Of a DNA stretch of 64,000 nucleotides, positions 1 to 9,746 are shown one piece after another. Each line of letters opens with the position of its first letter. Positions within the stretch are counted from its first letter, which is position 1. The stretch is from Mesorhizobium australicum (lineage in GTDB: Bacteria > Pseudomonadota > Alphaproteobacteria > Rhizobiales > Rhizobiaceae): assembly GCF_900177325.1 (NCBI RefSeq), contig NZ_FXBL01000004.1, positions 5,151,501 to 5,215,500 on the forward strand. Reading direction: 5' to 3'. A model generated the notes under the pieces. The model had not been told where the DNA came from. It did no database searches and worked only from the letters and a program-made list of their open reading frames with translations. The position numbers and the translations under genes were made by a program.

Positions 1-272
1 CGCCGCCCCTCCGGCGACTGCGCGATCCGCAGCCTGGCGATCTCATGGGTGGGCAGTTGCGTGATGTCGGTGCCGTTGAAGACGATGCGGCCCGATTTCG
101 CCCGCGGCGCGCCGAAGATCGTCATCATCAGCGTCGACTTGCCGGCGCCGTTGGCACCGATCAGGGCAACGATCTCGCCCTGGTTGACCTCCATCGTCAC
201 GCCGTTGAGCGCGCGGATGTTGCCGTAATAGGTCTCGACGCCGTCGACGGAGAGAAGCGGTTGCGTCGCCAT
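1..272 (-). CDS. livF: LivF, branched-chain amino acid ABC transporter ATP-binding protein (partial)
   Basis: Cytoplasmic ATPase subunit of the branched-chain amino acid (HAAT family) importer; it pairs with LivG to drive the LivH/LivM permease. Only the first 90 codons are in the window and the 3' end runs off the left edge. The translation begins [17 protein letters not shown] and holds a Walker A loop (GANGAGKST) around residues 38-46, followed by the NGTDITQLPTHEIARL stretch typical of LivF. Its ATG shares one base with the TGA of livG (TGATG), so the two are translationally coupled. It is the last gene of the livHMGF operon seen here. No substrate-binding protein gene (livK/livJ) is visible in the window. 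Confidence 0.93.
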   Translation of the reverse strand, partial: MATQPLLSVDGVETYYGNIRALNGVTMEVNQGEIVALIGANGAGKSTLMMTIFGAPRAKSGRIVFNGTDITQLPTHEIARLRIAQSPEGR

Positions 273-1923
273 CAGCCGCGTCCTCCGGTCTTACCGGCCT
301 TCGCCGGCTTGGCGCCCCTGGCGAAACGCCTGGCCTGGCCGACCCAGTCCTCGCGGGCGATGCGCCCGTCGAATTCGAGATAGGCCTCCGCCGCGACGAT
401 GTCCGCCTTCTTCCAGGCGGCGATCTGGGCGAAGGTGGTGATGCCGTGCTCGCCGAGCTTGCGCGCATTGACCGGGCCGATGCCCTTGATCAGCGTCAGG
501 TCGTCGGGAGCGGCCGTTGCCGCGCTTGCCGGAGCGGGCTTCGGCCGCGCAGGTTTCGCGGCGGCAGGCGATTTGGCTGGAACCGTGGCCTTGGCCGCCG
601 CCGGCTTCGGCGCTGGAACGGCCGCCTTGGCCACGGGCTTTGCCGATGCCTTGGCCGCGGGCGTCTCCGCTGGCTTCGCCTTGACGGTGGCCTTGGGCTT
701 TACCGCCGGGGCCGACATCAGCGACACGGGCGCCTGATCGGTCGGCTTCGCACGAGACCGCGCGGGCTTCGGGGCCGCCGGCTGCGCTACCGCGGCGTCG
801 GCCGCCGCCTCGGATTTGGCTTTGGGTGCTCTTGGAACCTTCGCCGGCTCCACGGCCGGCTTCGCCTTCGCGGCCGGCTTGGCCTTTGCGGAAGGAGCCT
901 TGGCGCTTTCGGCGGACTTGACGCGATCGGCCTTCGACGCACCGGGCGCCACCTTGACCAGCCCCTCGCTGTGGTCGGCATGCTCGATCGTGTCGGAGAC
1001 CGGCCCGGCCATCATCGATGACGACGGCGAAGGCCCCTGCTCGGGGTCGGGCGTGCCGTCGAACTGCTCGATGACATGCTCGTCGCCCACCTCGACCAGC
1101 ACCGTCTCGACCTCCTGGTCGTCGATGCCGAGATAGGCGGCGATGACCTTCGGGTCGCTCTTCACGAAGGACGGGTCGCCGTCGGAGATCTTGCGTCCAT
1201 ATTCGAGCACGACGACGTGGTCGGAGATCTGCATGACCACCGACATGTCGTGCTCGATGAGCAGGATCGAGGTGCCGGTATTGTCCTTGATGTCGTTGAG
1301 CAGCGTGTTGAGCGCCAGCGACTCCTTGGGATTGAGGCCCGCCGCCGGCTCGTCGAGACAGAGCAGTTCCGGCCCCGTGCACATCGCGCGCGCGATCTCG
1401 AGACGCCGCTGCGCGCCATAGGGCAGGTCGCCGGCCGGATCGTCGGCGCGGTCGATCAGGTCGGCCTTTTCCAGCCAGTGCGCCGCGAGATCGCGCGATT
1501 CCGCCGATGCCCTGCGGTAGGCCGGCGCGCCGAACAGGCCGAGCACCGTGAAACCGGACGCCAGCATCAGCTTGTTGTGCTGGGCGACGAGCAGGTTCTC
1601 CAGCACGGTCATGCCGGAGAACAGGCGGATGTTCTGGAAGGTGCGCGCAACCTTCGCCTTTGCGGGAATCTGGAAGTCCGGCAGGCGTTCGAGCAGATAG
1701 GCGGTGCCGTCGCGCCGCTTCAGCGTGATCATGCCCTCGGACGGCTTGTAGAAACCGGTGATGCAATTGAACACGGTCGTCTTGCCGGCGCCGTTGGGGC
1801 CGATCAGCGCGGTGATCTCGCCGCGCCGCGCCTCGAAGGACAGGTCGCCCACCGCGACCAGTCCGCCGAACTTCATCGACAGGTGCTCGACCTTGAGAAT
1901 GGGATCGGAAGCCACGATCGACA

Positions 1924-1924
<1 letters not shown>
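272..1924 (-). CDS. livG: LivG ATP-binding protein with a C-terminal low-complexity tail and helix-hairpin-helix domain
   Basis: The first ~265 residues are an ordinary LivG ATPase: Walker [10 protein letters not shown] at 42-50, the LPYGAQRR signature region and Walker B ending in [10 protein letters not shown]. Normal LivG proteins stop near 250-300 residues, but this frame runs on to 550. Residues ~280-470 are an Ala/Lys/Pro-rich linker. The last ~77 residues (from [20 protein letters not shown]) form a helix-hairpin-helix domain closely resembling the tail found on NuoE and ribosomal protein L21 of rhizobia. The start is an ATG sharing one base with the livM stop (TGATG), and the stop shares one base with the livF start. 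The long frame therefore fits the operon and is not a sequencing frameshift. The role of the tail is unknown. Confidence 0.9.
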
Positions 1925-3333
<1,409 letters not shown>

Positions 3334-3337
3334 GGCG

Positions 3338-4240
3338 CTAGACTTTCTCCACTTCCGGGCGGCCCATCAGGCCGGAGGGCAGGAAGATCAGCACGATCGC
3401 CAGGATCGAGAAGGCGGCGACGTCCTTGTAGTCGATCGAGAAATAGGCGGACCACAGGGACTCGATCGTGCCGATGAGCAGCCCGCCAAGCACCGCGCCC
3501 GGCAGCGAGCCGATGCCGCCGAGCACGGCCGCCGTGAACGCCTTCACGCCCGGCACGAAGCCGTCGGAGAAGGCGACGACGCCGTAATACATCAGGAACA
3601 GCGTGCCGGCGACGGCGGCGAGCGCGGCCCCCATGATGAAGGTGATCGAGATCGTCTTGTCCACGTCGACACCGAGCAGTGCCGCCATCTTGCGGTCCTG
3701 CTCGCAGGCGCGCTGCGCGCGGCCCAGCGGCGTCCTGTTGACGATGTACCAGAACACGGCGAGCAGCGTGACGGTGACCACCGCGATGACGATCTGCTTC
3801 AGCGAGATCGAGATGCCGCCGATGGTGTAGACCGAGGAGATCATCGGCGGGATCGGCTTGTTGCGCGGGCCCTGCGTGACCTGCACGAAGTTGGAGATGA
3901 AGATCGACATGCCGATCGCGGTGATCAGCGGCGCCAGCCGGAACGACCCGCGCAGCGGCCGGTAGGCGGCGCGCTCGATGGTCCAGTTCCACAGCGACGT
4001 GGTCAGCATGGCGACGATCATCATCACCAGGAGGAAGAACACCACGTGGATGGTTGTGAACATCGCGACCAGGATCAGGAAGACGATCATCGCGATAAAC
4101 GCGCCGAGCATGAAGATGTCGCCATGGGCAAAGTTGATCATGCCGATAATGCCGTAGACCATCGTGTAGCCGATCGCGATCAGCCCGTAGATAGATCCCA
4201 GCGTCAGCCCGTTGATGAGCTGCTGGATAAAGTATTCCAT
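3338..4240 (-). CDS. livH: LivH, branched-chain amino acid ABC transporter permease
   Basis: Permease subunit of 300 residues and first gene of the livHMGF transcript in this window. The N-terminus MEYFIQQLINGLTLGSIYGL is the family's usual start, followed by YTMVYGIIGMINFAHGDIFM. The frame can be extended 10 codons upstream to 4270. I chose 4240 because a purine-rich ribosome site (AGGGGAG) sits 10 bases before it and because it matches the family N-terminus. About eight hydrophobic segments are visible, with an EAA-type loop around ACEQDRKMAALLGVD. The ~300 bases upstream separate it from the hydroxyproline genes and probably hold the operon promoter, which I could not place. Confidence 0.94.
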   Translation of the reverse strand: MEYFIQQLINGLTLGSIYGLIAIGYTMVYGIIGMINFAHGDIFMLGAFIAMIVFLILVAMFTTIHVVFFLLVMMIVAMLTTSLWNWTIERAAYRPLRGSFRLAPLITAIGMSIFISNFVQVTQGPRNKPIPPMISSVYTIGGISISLKQIVIAVVTVTLLAVFWYIVNRTPLGRAQRACEQDRKMAALLGVDVDKTISITFIMGAALAAVAGTLFLMYYGVVAFSDGFVPGVKAFTAAVLGGIGSLPGAVLGGLLIGTIESLWSAYFSIDYKDVAAFSILAIVLIFLPSGLMGRPEVEKV

Positions 4241-4537
4241 CGTTTGTCGGCTCCCCTGGAATGTCGCCACCCCTGGCGCATTCCTTATGTGGTTCCCTTA
4301 AGTCGTAGCCGTACGATATCGGATTGCAATGTCAAAATGCGACATGCAGCCTGCCGGAGCGGCACTGCCTAAAATCGCGACATGGACGATCGACGACCTG
4401 GACCAAGCCGGACGCTAGCATTGGCCTACTGCGAAGTCTTCGACTTTCGGCGGAGACCGCGTCAGCCTTTCGTAGAATCCGTTACGGAAGCCCGGAAATC
4501 CGAGCTTTCCTGCGAGATCGCAGTGCTCTGCGGGGTC

Positions 4538-5539
4538 CTACTTCACCACGAAACCGTGCGCGTAGGGATCGCGGTCGTCGATGAAGATGGTGTTGTAGCC
4601 CGTGGTGCGGGCCCAGCCGCCAATCGATGGCACGATCGCCTTGCGGTTTGCGACAGTGGTTTCCTTTTCCACCCGGCCTTTGAACAACGAGCCGATGATG
4701 GACTCGTGCACGAAGCTCTCGCCCTCCTTGAGCAGGCCCTTGGCATGGCGCTGCGCCATGCGCGCCGAGGTGCCGGTGCCGCACGGGCTGCGATCGATCG
4801 CCTTGTCGCCGTAGAACACGGCATTGCGCGCATCGGCCCCGTCTACCGTCGGCGCGCCGGTCCACAGGATGTGCGACAGCCGGTTGATGCCGGGGTTTTC
4901 CGGATGCTCGAAGGTGTATTTGTCGTTCAGAGCCTTGCGCAGCACCGGGCTCCAGCCCACCAGCTCGCCGGCCGTATGGTCGGCGATGTCGCGGAAATTC
5001 TTCTGCGGTTCGACGATGGCGTAGAAATTGCCGCCATAGGCGACATCGACCACGATCTCGCCGAGGCCGGGCACCTCCGCCGACAGCCCCTCGGCATAAA
5101 GAAAAGACGGCACGTTGGTGATGCGCACCTCCTCGACATATTCGCCCTCCTGCCGGTATTCGGCGAGCACGAGGCCGGCCGGCGTGTCGAGGCGCAGCAG
5201 GCCCGGCGTCTTCGGCTTCACCAGCCCGTGCTCTATCGCCATCGTCACCGTGCCGATCGTCCCATGCCCGCACATCGGCAGGCAGCCGGAGGTCTCGATG
5301 AACAGGATCGCGATGTCGCAATCGGGACGGGTCGGCGGATAGAGGATCGAGCCCGACATCATGTCGTGCCCGCGCGGCTCGAACATCAGCCCGGTGCGGA
5401 TCCAGTCGTATTCGGCGAGGAAATGCGCCCGCCGCTCCATCATGGTCGAGCCGTCGAGCAGCGGCCCTCCCCCGGCGACGAGACGCACCGGATTGCCGCA
5501 GGTATGGCCGTCGATGATGTGGAAGGAATGGCGGGACAT
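4538..5539 (-). CDS. 4-hydroxyproline 2-epimerase (proline racemase family)
   Basis: Cytosolic, cofactor-independent epimerase predicted to convert trans-4-hydroxy-L-proline to cis-4-hydroxy-D-proline. It has 333 residues, the usual length. Both catalytic cysteines are present: Cys90 in MCGHGTIG and Cys253 in DRSPCGTGT. The second cysteine separates epimerases/racemases from the trans-3-hydroxyproline dehydratases, which carry Thr there. The start is one of two adjacent ATGs (5542 or 5539) behind AGGAG; 5539 has the better spacing. The gene is downstream of a FAD D-amino-acid dehydrogenase (56-base gap), the enzyme expected to take the next step, so the two form a small hydroxyproline catabolic unit. 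The later pathway genes (deaminase, dioxovalerate dehydrogenase) are not in the window. Confidence 0.9.
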   Translation of the reverse strand: MSRHSFHIIDGHTCGNPVRLVAGGGPLLDGSTMMERRAHFLAEYDWIRTGLMFEPRGHDMMSGSILYPPTRPDCDIAILFIETSGCLPMCGHGTIGTVTMAIEHGLVKPKTPGLLRLDTPAGLVLAEYRQEGEYVEEVRITNVPSFLYAEGLSAEVPGLGEIVVDVAYGGNFYAIVEPQKNFRDIADHTAGELVGWSPVLRKALNDKYTFEHPENPGINRLSHILWTGAPTVDGADARNAVFYGDKAIDRSPCGTGTSARMAQRHAKGLLKEGESFVHESIIGSLFKGRVEKETTVANRKAIVPSIGGWARTTGYNTIFIDDRDPYAHGFVVK

Positions 5540-5595
5540 CATGCGGCTCCTGTGGCGATGGCTAGGGGGGTGCCTAAGCGAACCATCGGTCGATC

Positions 5596-6855
5596 CTAGA
5601 ACCTCTGCGGCGAAAACGGCGCCAGGTCTATCGCCGGTGCGTCCCCCGTCACAAGGTCGCGCATCAACCGCCCCGTGGCCGCCGCCTGCGTCAGGCCGAG
5701 ATGGCCGTGGCCGAAGGCGTAGAAGACGTTTGGGGCCGAGCGCGACTTGCCCATGACCGGCAGCGAATCCGGCAGCGAGGGCCGATAGCCCATCCATTCG
5801 CGCCCGCCCTCTGTCTTGAGACCCGGCAGGAACGTCGCGGCCTTCGTGAGCATGGCTTTCGAGCGGGCATAATTGGGCGCACGCTGCAGGCCGGCGAACT
5901 CGACGGCCCCGCCGACACGCACGCCAGTCGACAACGGCGTGATGACGAAGCCATGACCGGCGAAGAACAGCTGGCGCTTCAGATCGAACGCCCCGACGGG
6001 CAGCGTCGTGTTGTAGCCACGCTCCGTCTCGAGCGGGATCGTGTCACCGAAACGCGACGCGAGCATGTGCGACCACGCGCCGGCGGCGATGATCAGGTGG
6101 CGGCCGGCAAGGACTCTGCCGTCTGTCAGCTTGATCCGCGCCGCGTCCCCCTCCGCGCCCACGGTGGCAACGACGCCGCGGACGAAGCGCGCGCCTTTGC
6201 TTTCCGCATAGGCCCAGATCGCCTTGCCCAGCAGCTTTGGATCGTCCACCGTTTTCCAGCCGGGCACGAAAGTACCCTTGACGAAGCGCGGGGAGAGGCC
6301 GGGCTGCAGCTCCGCCAGCGCCTTGCCCTCGACGTGGCGAAGCGCGATGCCATGCACCTCGCGCGCCGCCCAGCCTGGAAGCGATTCCTGGAACTCCCTT
6401 TCGCTTTCATACAGATCAAGCGAACCATCCTCGCGCAGCATCGCCCGTGTGCCGGACCGATCAAACAAACCCATCCACTCGGCCTCGGCGAGGCGCATCA
6501 GCGAGGCCTGCGCCGCGATCGCCGGCGTCGGGTCGGACTGCCCGGCGCGCCAGAAGCGCCACAGCCAGGGTGTCAAACGGGGCAGATAGGCGGGTGAAAT
6601 GGAGAGCGGGCCAAGCGGGTCTGACAACCATCGCGGCAGCTTCTTCATCATGCCCTTGTGGGCCAGCGGCAAGATCTCGGCGAAGGCGAGCGCCGCGGCA
6701 TTGCCCGAGCTCGTCTCCTCGCAGATGCCGGTGCGGTCGACGACCAGCACCCGCTTGCCGGCCTCGGCGAGGAACGCCGCCGCGCAGATGCCGACGATGC
6801 CCGCGCCGATCACGACGATGTCGGCGTCAGGGTCGGCGGGCTGGGCAGTGGGCAT
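5596..6855 (-). CDS. FAD-dependent D-amino acid (D-hydroxyproline) dehydrogenase
   Basis: A 419-residue DadA-type flavoprotein oxidoreductase. The dinucleotide-binding motif VVIGAGIVGICAAAFL lies at about residues 14-29, followed by an acidic strand end (VLVVDR). Near the C-terminus there is the FAD-contact stretch YAFGHGHLGLTQ. DadA-family enzymes oxidise D-amino acids and pass electrons to the respiratory chain from the inner face of the membrane. Its position directly upstream of the hydroxyproline epimerase makes cis-4-hydroxy-D-proline the most likely substrate (inference). A general D-amino acid dehydrogenase cannot be excluded from the sequence. Confidence 0.87.
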   Translation of the reverse strand: MPTAQPADPDADIVVIGAGIVGICAAAFLAEAGKRVLVVDRTGICEETSSGNAAALAFAEILPLAHKGMMKKLPRWLSDPLGPLSISPAYLPRLTPWLWRFWRAGQSDPTPAIAAQASLMRLAEAEWMGLFDRSGTRAMLREDGSLDLYESEREFQESLPGWAAREVHGIALRHVEGKALAELQPGLSPRFVKGTFVPGWKTVDDPKLLGKAIWAYAESKGARFVRGVVATVGAEGDAARIKLTDGRVLAGRHLIIAAGAWSHMLASRFGDTIPLETERGYNTTLPVGAFDLKRQLFFAGHGFVITPLSTGVRVGGAVEFAGLQRAPNYARSKAMLTKAATFLPGLKTEGGREWMGYRPSLPDSLPVMGKSRSAPNVFYAFGHGHLGLTQAAATGRLMRDLVTGDAPAIDLAPFSPQRF

Positions 6856-6876
6856 GGGCAGGGATCTATGAAGTAG

Positions 6877-6900
6877 TAAGGGGGCCGCGCGGCCCCCTTA
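6877..6900 (-). terminator. Perfect hairpin downstream of the aldolase gene
   Basis: A perfect 10-base inverted repeat (TAAGGGGGCC / GGCCCCCTTA) around a GCGC loop lies between the aldolase stop at 6951 and the dehydrogenase start at 6855, both on the minus strand. There is no long T tract after it, so it may be a weak terminator or a transcript-stabilising hairpin that insulates the aldolase from the hydroxyproline genes. Confidence 0.6.
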
Positions 6901-6950
6901 GCATTGTTCGCCGATGCAAGGCGACGGGAAAATCAGCCGGCGGGCGCCCT

Positions 6951-7841
6951 TCAGCGCGCGCGGGAGGCTTCGAAGATGCTGTCGATCGCCGACGCCAGCA
7001 CGGCGTTGAACTCGGCGTCGTTCTGCTTCGCCGAGAGGCCCTCGGTCAGGGCGCGCGAGAAGGACGCGATCACGCCGTCGTTTTCCATCAGCTTCTTGTT
7101 CGCCTCGTCGCGGGAATAGCCGCCCGACAGCGCCACCACGCGCATGACCTTCGGATGGTCGACCAGCGGCTTGTAGAGGTTCGCCTTCGTCGGCAGCGTC
7201 AGCTTGAGCATGACCTGCTGGCCGGCGGGAAGCTTGTCGAGATGCTTGAGGATCTCGGCGAGCAGGATCTCCTCGGCCTCCGCCTTGTCGGCAATCGAGA
7301 TCGTCACCTCCGGCTCGATGATCGGCACCAGCCCATGCGACAGGACCTGCGCGCCAACCTCGAACTGCTGCGCGACGATCGCCGCGATGCCCTTCGGGTT
7401 GGCGGCGTCGACCACCGAACGTTCCTTGGTGCCGAAGATGCCCTTGGCGACAGCGCGCTTGAGCAGGGCGTCGAGTTCCGGCATCGGCTTCATCAGCTGG
7501 ACGCCGTCAGCTGCCGGGGCGAGCCCCTTGTCGATCTTCAGGAACGGCACCACGCCGCGCTTCTCCCACAGATACTGCGCCGTCGGCGTGCCGTCGATGT
7601 CGCGGTCCATGGTCTGCTCGAACAGGATGGCGCCCATCACCTTGTCGCCGGTGAAGGCGGGCGACTTGATGATGCGCGCGCGCATCTGGTGGATGAGGTC
7701 GAACATCTCCGCTTCGTTCGACCAGGAACCTTCCTCGACGCCGTAGAGCCTGAGCGCCTTGGGCGTGGAGCCGCCCGACTGGTCGAGCGCCGCGATGAAA
7801 CCGTCCTTGTTCGCGGCCTGCGCGGCCATTTTCTCGTTCAT
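6951..7841 (-). CDS. Class I fructose-bisphosphate aldolase
   Basis: Cytosolic glycolytic/gluconeogenic enzyme of 296 residues that cleaves fructose-1,6-bisphosphate through a Schiff base. The bacterial class I hallmarks are visible: AALDQSGGSTPKAL near residue 20, LKIDKGL mid-protein, and VMLKLTLPTKANLY, whose first lysine is the likely Schiff-base residue. No metal-site motifs of class II enzymes are present. The start at 7841 follows AGGGAG. The open frame continues 58 codons upstream without typical aldolase sequence, so the longer version is rejected. It is one of four central-carbon genes (aldolase, pgk, gap, tkt) on the minus strand, here separated from pgk by the plus-strand tct operon. 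Confidence 0.93.
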   Translation of the reverse strand: MNEKMAAQAANKDGFIAALDQSGGSTPKALRLYGVEEGSWSNEAEMFDLIHQMRARIIKSPAFTGDKVMGAILFEQTMDRDIDGTPTAQYLWEKRGVVPFLKIDKGLAPAADGVQLMKPMPELDALLKRAVAKGIFGTKERSVVDAANPKGIAAIVAQQFEVGAQVLSHGLVPIIEPEVTISIADKAEAEEILLAEILKHLDKLPAGQQVMLKLTLPTKANLYKPLVDHPKVMRVVALSGGYSRDEANKKLMENDGVIASFSRALTEGLSAKQNDAEFNAVLASAIDSIFEASRAR

Positions 7842-8141
7842 GCCATTCTCCCTGTGTCGACCGATTTCCGTGTGTTTGCGCGCGCTTAGCAGGTATTCAT
7901 ACAAGACGGAATGGTGCGCGGACGCCCTCAATCGATTGAAAGTGGCGGGCATCGCGAAGATGGTTGACGATCCCGCGTCTGGAGGCGGGACGGCCCGCGA
8001 AACCTCCCCGCCCAAGCGGAATTCCTTGGTCCAGGGCCAATTTCACGTTTCTGAATCAGCCCGCGGCGGGCAATGTTCTTTTGCCGCCTTCCGGATCGGC
8101 CGATAGAGACGACGGACCGAAAATCGATCTGGGAGGAATAG
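7842..8141. other. Divergent intergenic region between aldolase and tctC
   Basis: Three hundred bases without a credible gene. It must hold the promoters for the aldolase (minus) and tctCBA (plus). I see the ribosome site GGGAGGAAT just before tctC but no convincing -35/-10 pair, operator palindrome or riboswitch-like fold. Confidence 0.5.
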
Positions 8142-9116
8142 ATGAAGGGTCTCAAGCTCTTTTTTGCGCTCGTGTCGCTGGCCCTGACGACGGGCCTCGC
8201 AAGGGCTGAGGACTGGCCGACGCGGCCGGTCACGTTCGTCGTGCCCTTCGCGGCCGGCGGCATCACCGACACCGTCGCGCGCCGCATGGCGACTGTCATG
8301 ACCGAGAAGCTCGGCCAGCCCGTGGTAGTGGAGAACCGTCCGGGTGCGGGCGGCATCGTCGGCACCGAAAGCGTCGCCAACGCGAAGGCGGACGGCTACA
8401 CGATCATCTATTCGTCGGGTGGACCGATGTCGATCCTGCCGCAGTTGCAGAAGGGCAAGCTGTCCTACGACCCGATCAAGGCCTTCATCCACATCCGCGG
8501 CGTCTCGTCGTCCAGCCAGATGATCGTGGCCAATCCGGCGACGCCCTACAACAACATCACCGAGCTGGTCGAATACGCCAAGGCCAATCCCGGCAAGGTG
8601 ACCTTCGGCTCGCCCGGCATCGGCACCGCCCAGCACCTCGTCGGCGAACTGCTGAAGTCGGCCGCCGGCATCGACATGCTGCACATCCCGTACAAGGCCG
8701 GCTCGGCGCAGATGACCGACCTGATGGCGGGCGTGATCGACCTGTCCTTCGACTACGTCTCGGTGGTGAAGCCCTATGTCGACTCGGGCAAGATGAAGGT
8801 CATCGGCACGACCGCGCCCGAGCGCAACGTCGCCTATCCCGACGCGCAGACGGTGGTCGAGGCTGGCTTCCCCGGCGGCGTCAACGTCGCGTCGAGCTGG
8901 GTGTCCGCACCGGCCGGCATCGACCAGGCGATCGTCGACAAGCTGTCCGCCGTCGTCGAGGAGACGATGAAGGACCCCGGCATCGTCGAGTTCTTCAAGA
9001 CGACCGGCCTGACGATCATCGGTGAAAAGGGTCCGGACGTGATGACCCAGTTCGTCATCGACGAGAACACCAAATACGGCAAGGTGATCGAGGAAGCCAA
9101 GATCGTCGCCCAGTAG
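8142..9116 (+). CDS. tctC: TctC-type periplasmic binding protein of a tripartite tricarboxylate transporter
   Basis: Periplasmic solute receptor, 324 residues. A signal peptide (about residues 1-22, ending LARA) is followed by WPTRPVTFVVPFAAGG, the family's diagnostic start of the mature protein, and VVVENRPGAGG, which lines the ligand pocket. TctC proteins bind carboxylates such as citrate, but this family is very large and ligand identity cannot be read from the sequence. The ribosome site GGGAGGAAT precedes the ATG. It is the first gene of the tctC-tctB-tctA operon, which faces away from the aldolase gene. The usual TctDE two-component regulators are not adjacent. Confidence 0.92.
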   Translation: MKGLKLFFALVSLALTTGLARAEDWPTRPVTFVVPFAAGGITDTVARRMATVMTEKLGQPVVVENRPGAGGIVGTESVANAKADGYTIIYSSGGPMSILPQLQKGKLSYDPIKAFIHIRGVSSSSQMIVANPATPYNNITELVEYAKANPGKVTFGSPGIGTAQHLVGELLKSAAGIDMLHIPYKAGSAQMTDLMAGVIDLSFDYVSVVKPYVDSGKMKVIGTTAPERNVAYPDAQTVVEAGFPGGVNVASSWVSAPAGIDQAIVDKLSAVVEETMKDPGIVEFFKTTGLTIIGEKGPDVMTQFVIDENTKYGKVIEEAKIVAQ

Positions 9117-9199
9117 CCGCGACCGGAGGTCGGGCACGAGATTGGTCGGCATTCCTGGCAGGGATGCCGACCTTCGCTTTTGAGAGCGGAGGAAACAGC

Positions 9200-9655
9200 A
9201 TGCACATCCGCAACCGGCGCGCCTTCGTCTCCGGCGCGCTCTTCCTGATCGTCGCAATCGCCTACCTTTCCATAGGCTGGGACTACGACCCCGGCTCCGC
9301 GGCGCGCATGGGACCGGGCTACTTCCCGCGCATGCTGGGCAGCCTGCTCGTCCTTCTCGGCCTCGCCATCATGATCGGCGCCATCCGACCGGGCGCAACG
9401 GAGGAGGGCCTGGACGGCTGGGACCTGAAGTCGCTCGCCTGGATCACCGGCTCGATTCTGCTTTTCGCCTTCCTGCTCAATGCGGCCGGACTGGTCGTGG
9501 CGCTTGTCGGCCTGCTGTTCGTGGCGAGCCTCGCCAGCCGTGAATTCACCTGGCGCGGCGCGATCGTCACCGTGATCGCGCTGACCGCGCTCGCGGTTCT
9601 CGCTTTCTATTACGGGCTCGGACTCCAGTTCGACCTTCTCCCCTCGTTCGTCTAG
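9200..9655 (+). CDS. tctB: TctB, small membrane subunit of the tripartite tricarboxylate transporter
   Basis: A 151-residue protein with four predicted membrane segments (near residues 9-25, 45-60, 80-110 and 120-140). It matches the poorly conserved TctB subunit, including RMGPGYFPRMLG between the first two segments. The start at 9200 is preceded by GGAGGAAA; an ATG 12 codons upstream lacks a ribosome site. It acts with TctA in the inner membrane. The position between tctC and tctA supports the call more than the sequence alone. Confidence 0.88.
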   Translation: MHIRNRRAFVSGALFLIVAIAYLSIGWDYDPGSAARMGPGYFPRMLGSLLVLLGLAIMIGAIRPGATEEGLDGWDLKSLAWITGSILLFAFLLNAAGLVVALVGLLFVASLASREFTWRGAIVTVIALTALAVLAFYYGLGLQFDLLPSFV

Positions 9656-9672
9656 GGCATTTCCAATGCCCT
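9654..9672. repeat. Short palindrome at the tctB stop
   Basis: AGGGCATT and AATGCCCT form an 8-base inverted repeat with a 3-base loop, beginning inside the tctB stop codon. Together with the larger palindrome that follows at 9689 it fills the tctB-tctA gap. Confidence 0.6.
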
Positions 9673-9688
9673 ATCCCTTTGTTTTTAC

Positions 9689-9732
9689 GCAATTCCGGAC
9701 GCAAAACCGCAGCGCACTTTTGCTGGAATTGC
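9689..9732. repeat. Interrupted palindromic repeat element in the tctB-tctA gap
   Basis: Outer arms GCAATTCC / GGAATTGC and inner arms GCAAAA / TTTTGC flank a central CCGCAGCGCAC. I recognise this arrangement as a common dispersed intergenic palindrome of rhizobial genomes; that part is recollection, the pairing is seen directly. It ends 4 bases before the AGGAG of tctA, so if transcribed it would fold right beside the tctA ribosome site and could tune the TctA/TctB ratio. Confidence 0.6.
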
Positions 9733-9746
9733 TTTAGGAGGCCGCC

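Noticed and set aside
4328..4345. Operator-like inverted repeat ATGTC-N7-GACAT upstream of livH
   Set aside because: Arms are only five bases, no regulator is adjacent and similar repeats arise by chance, so it is not listed as a site.
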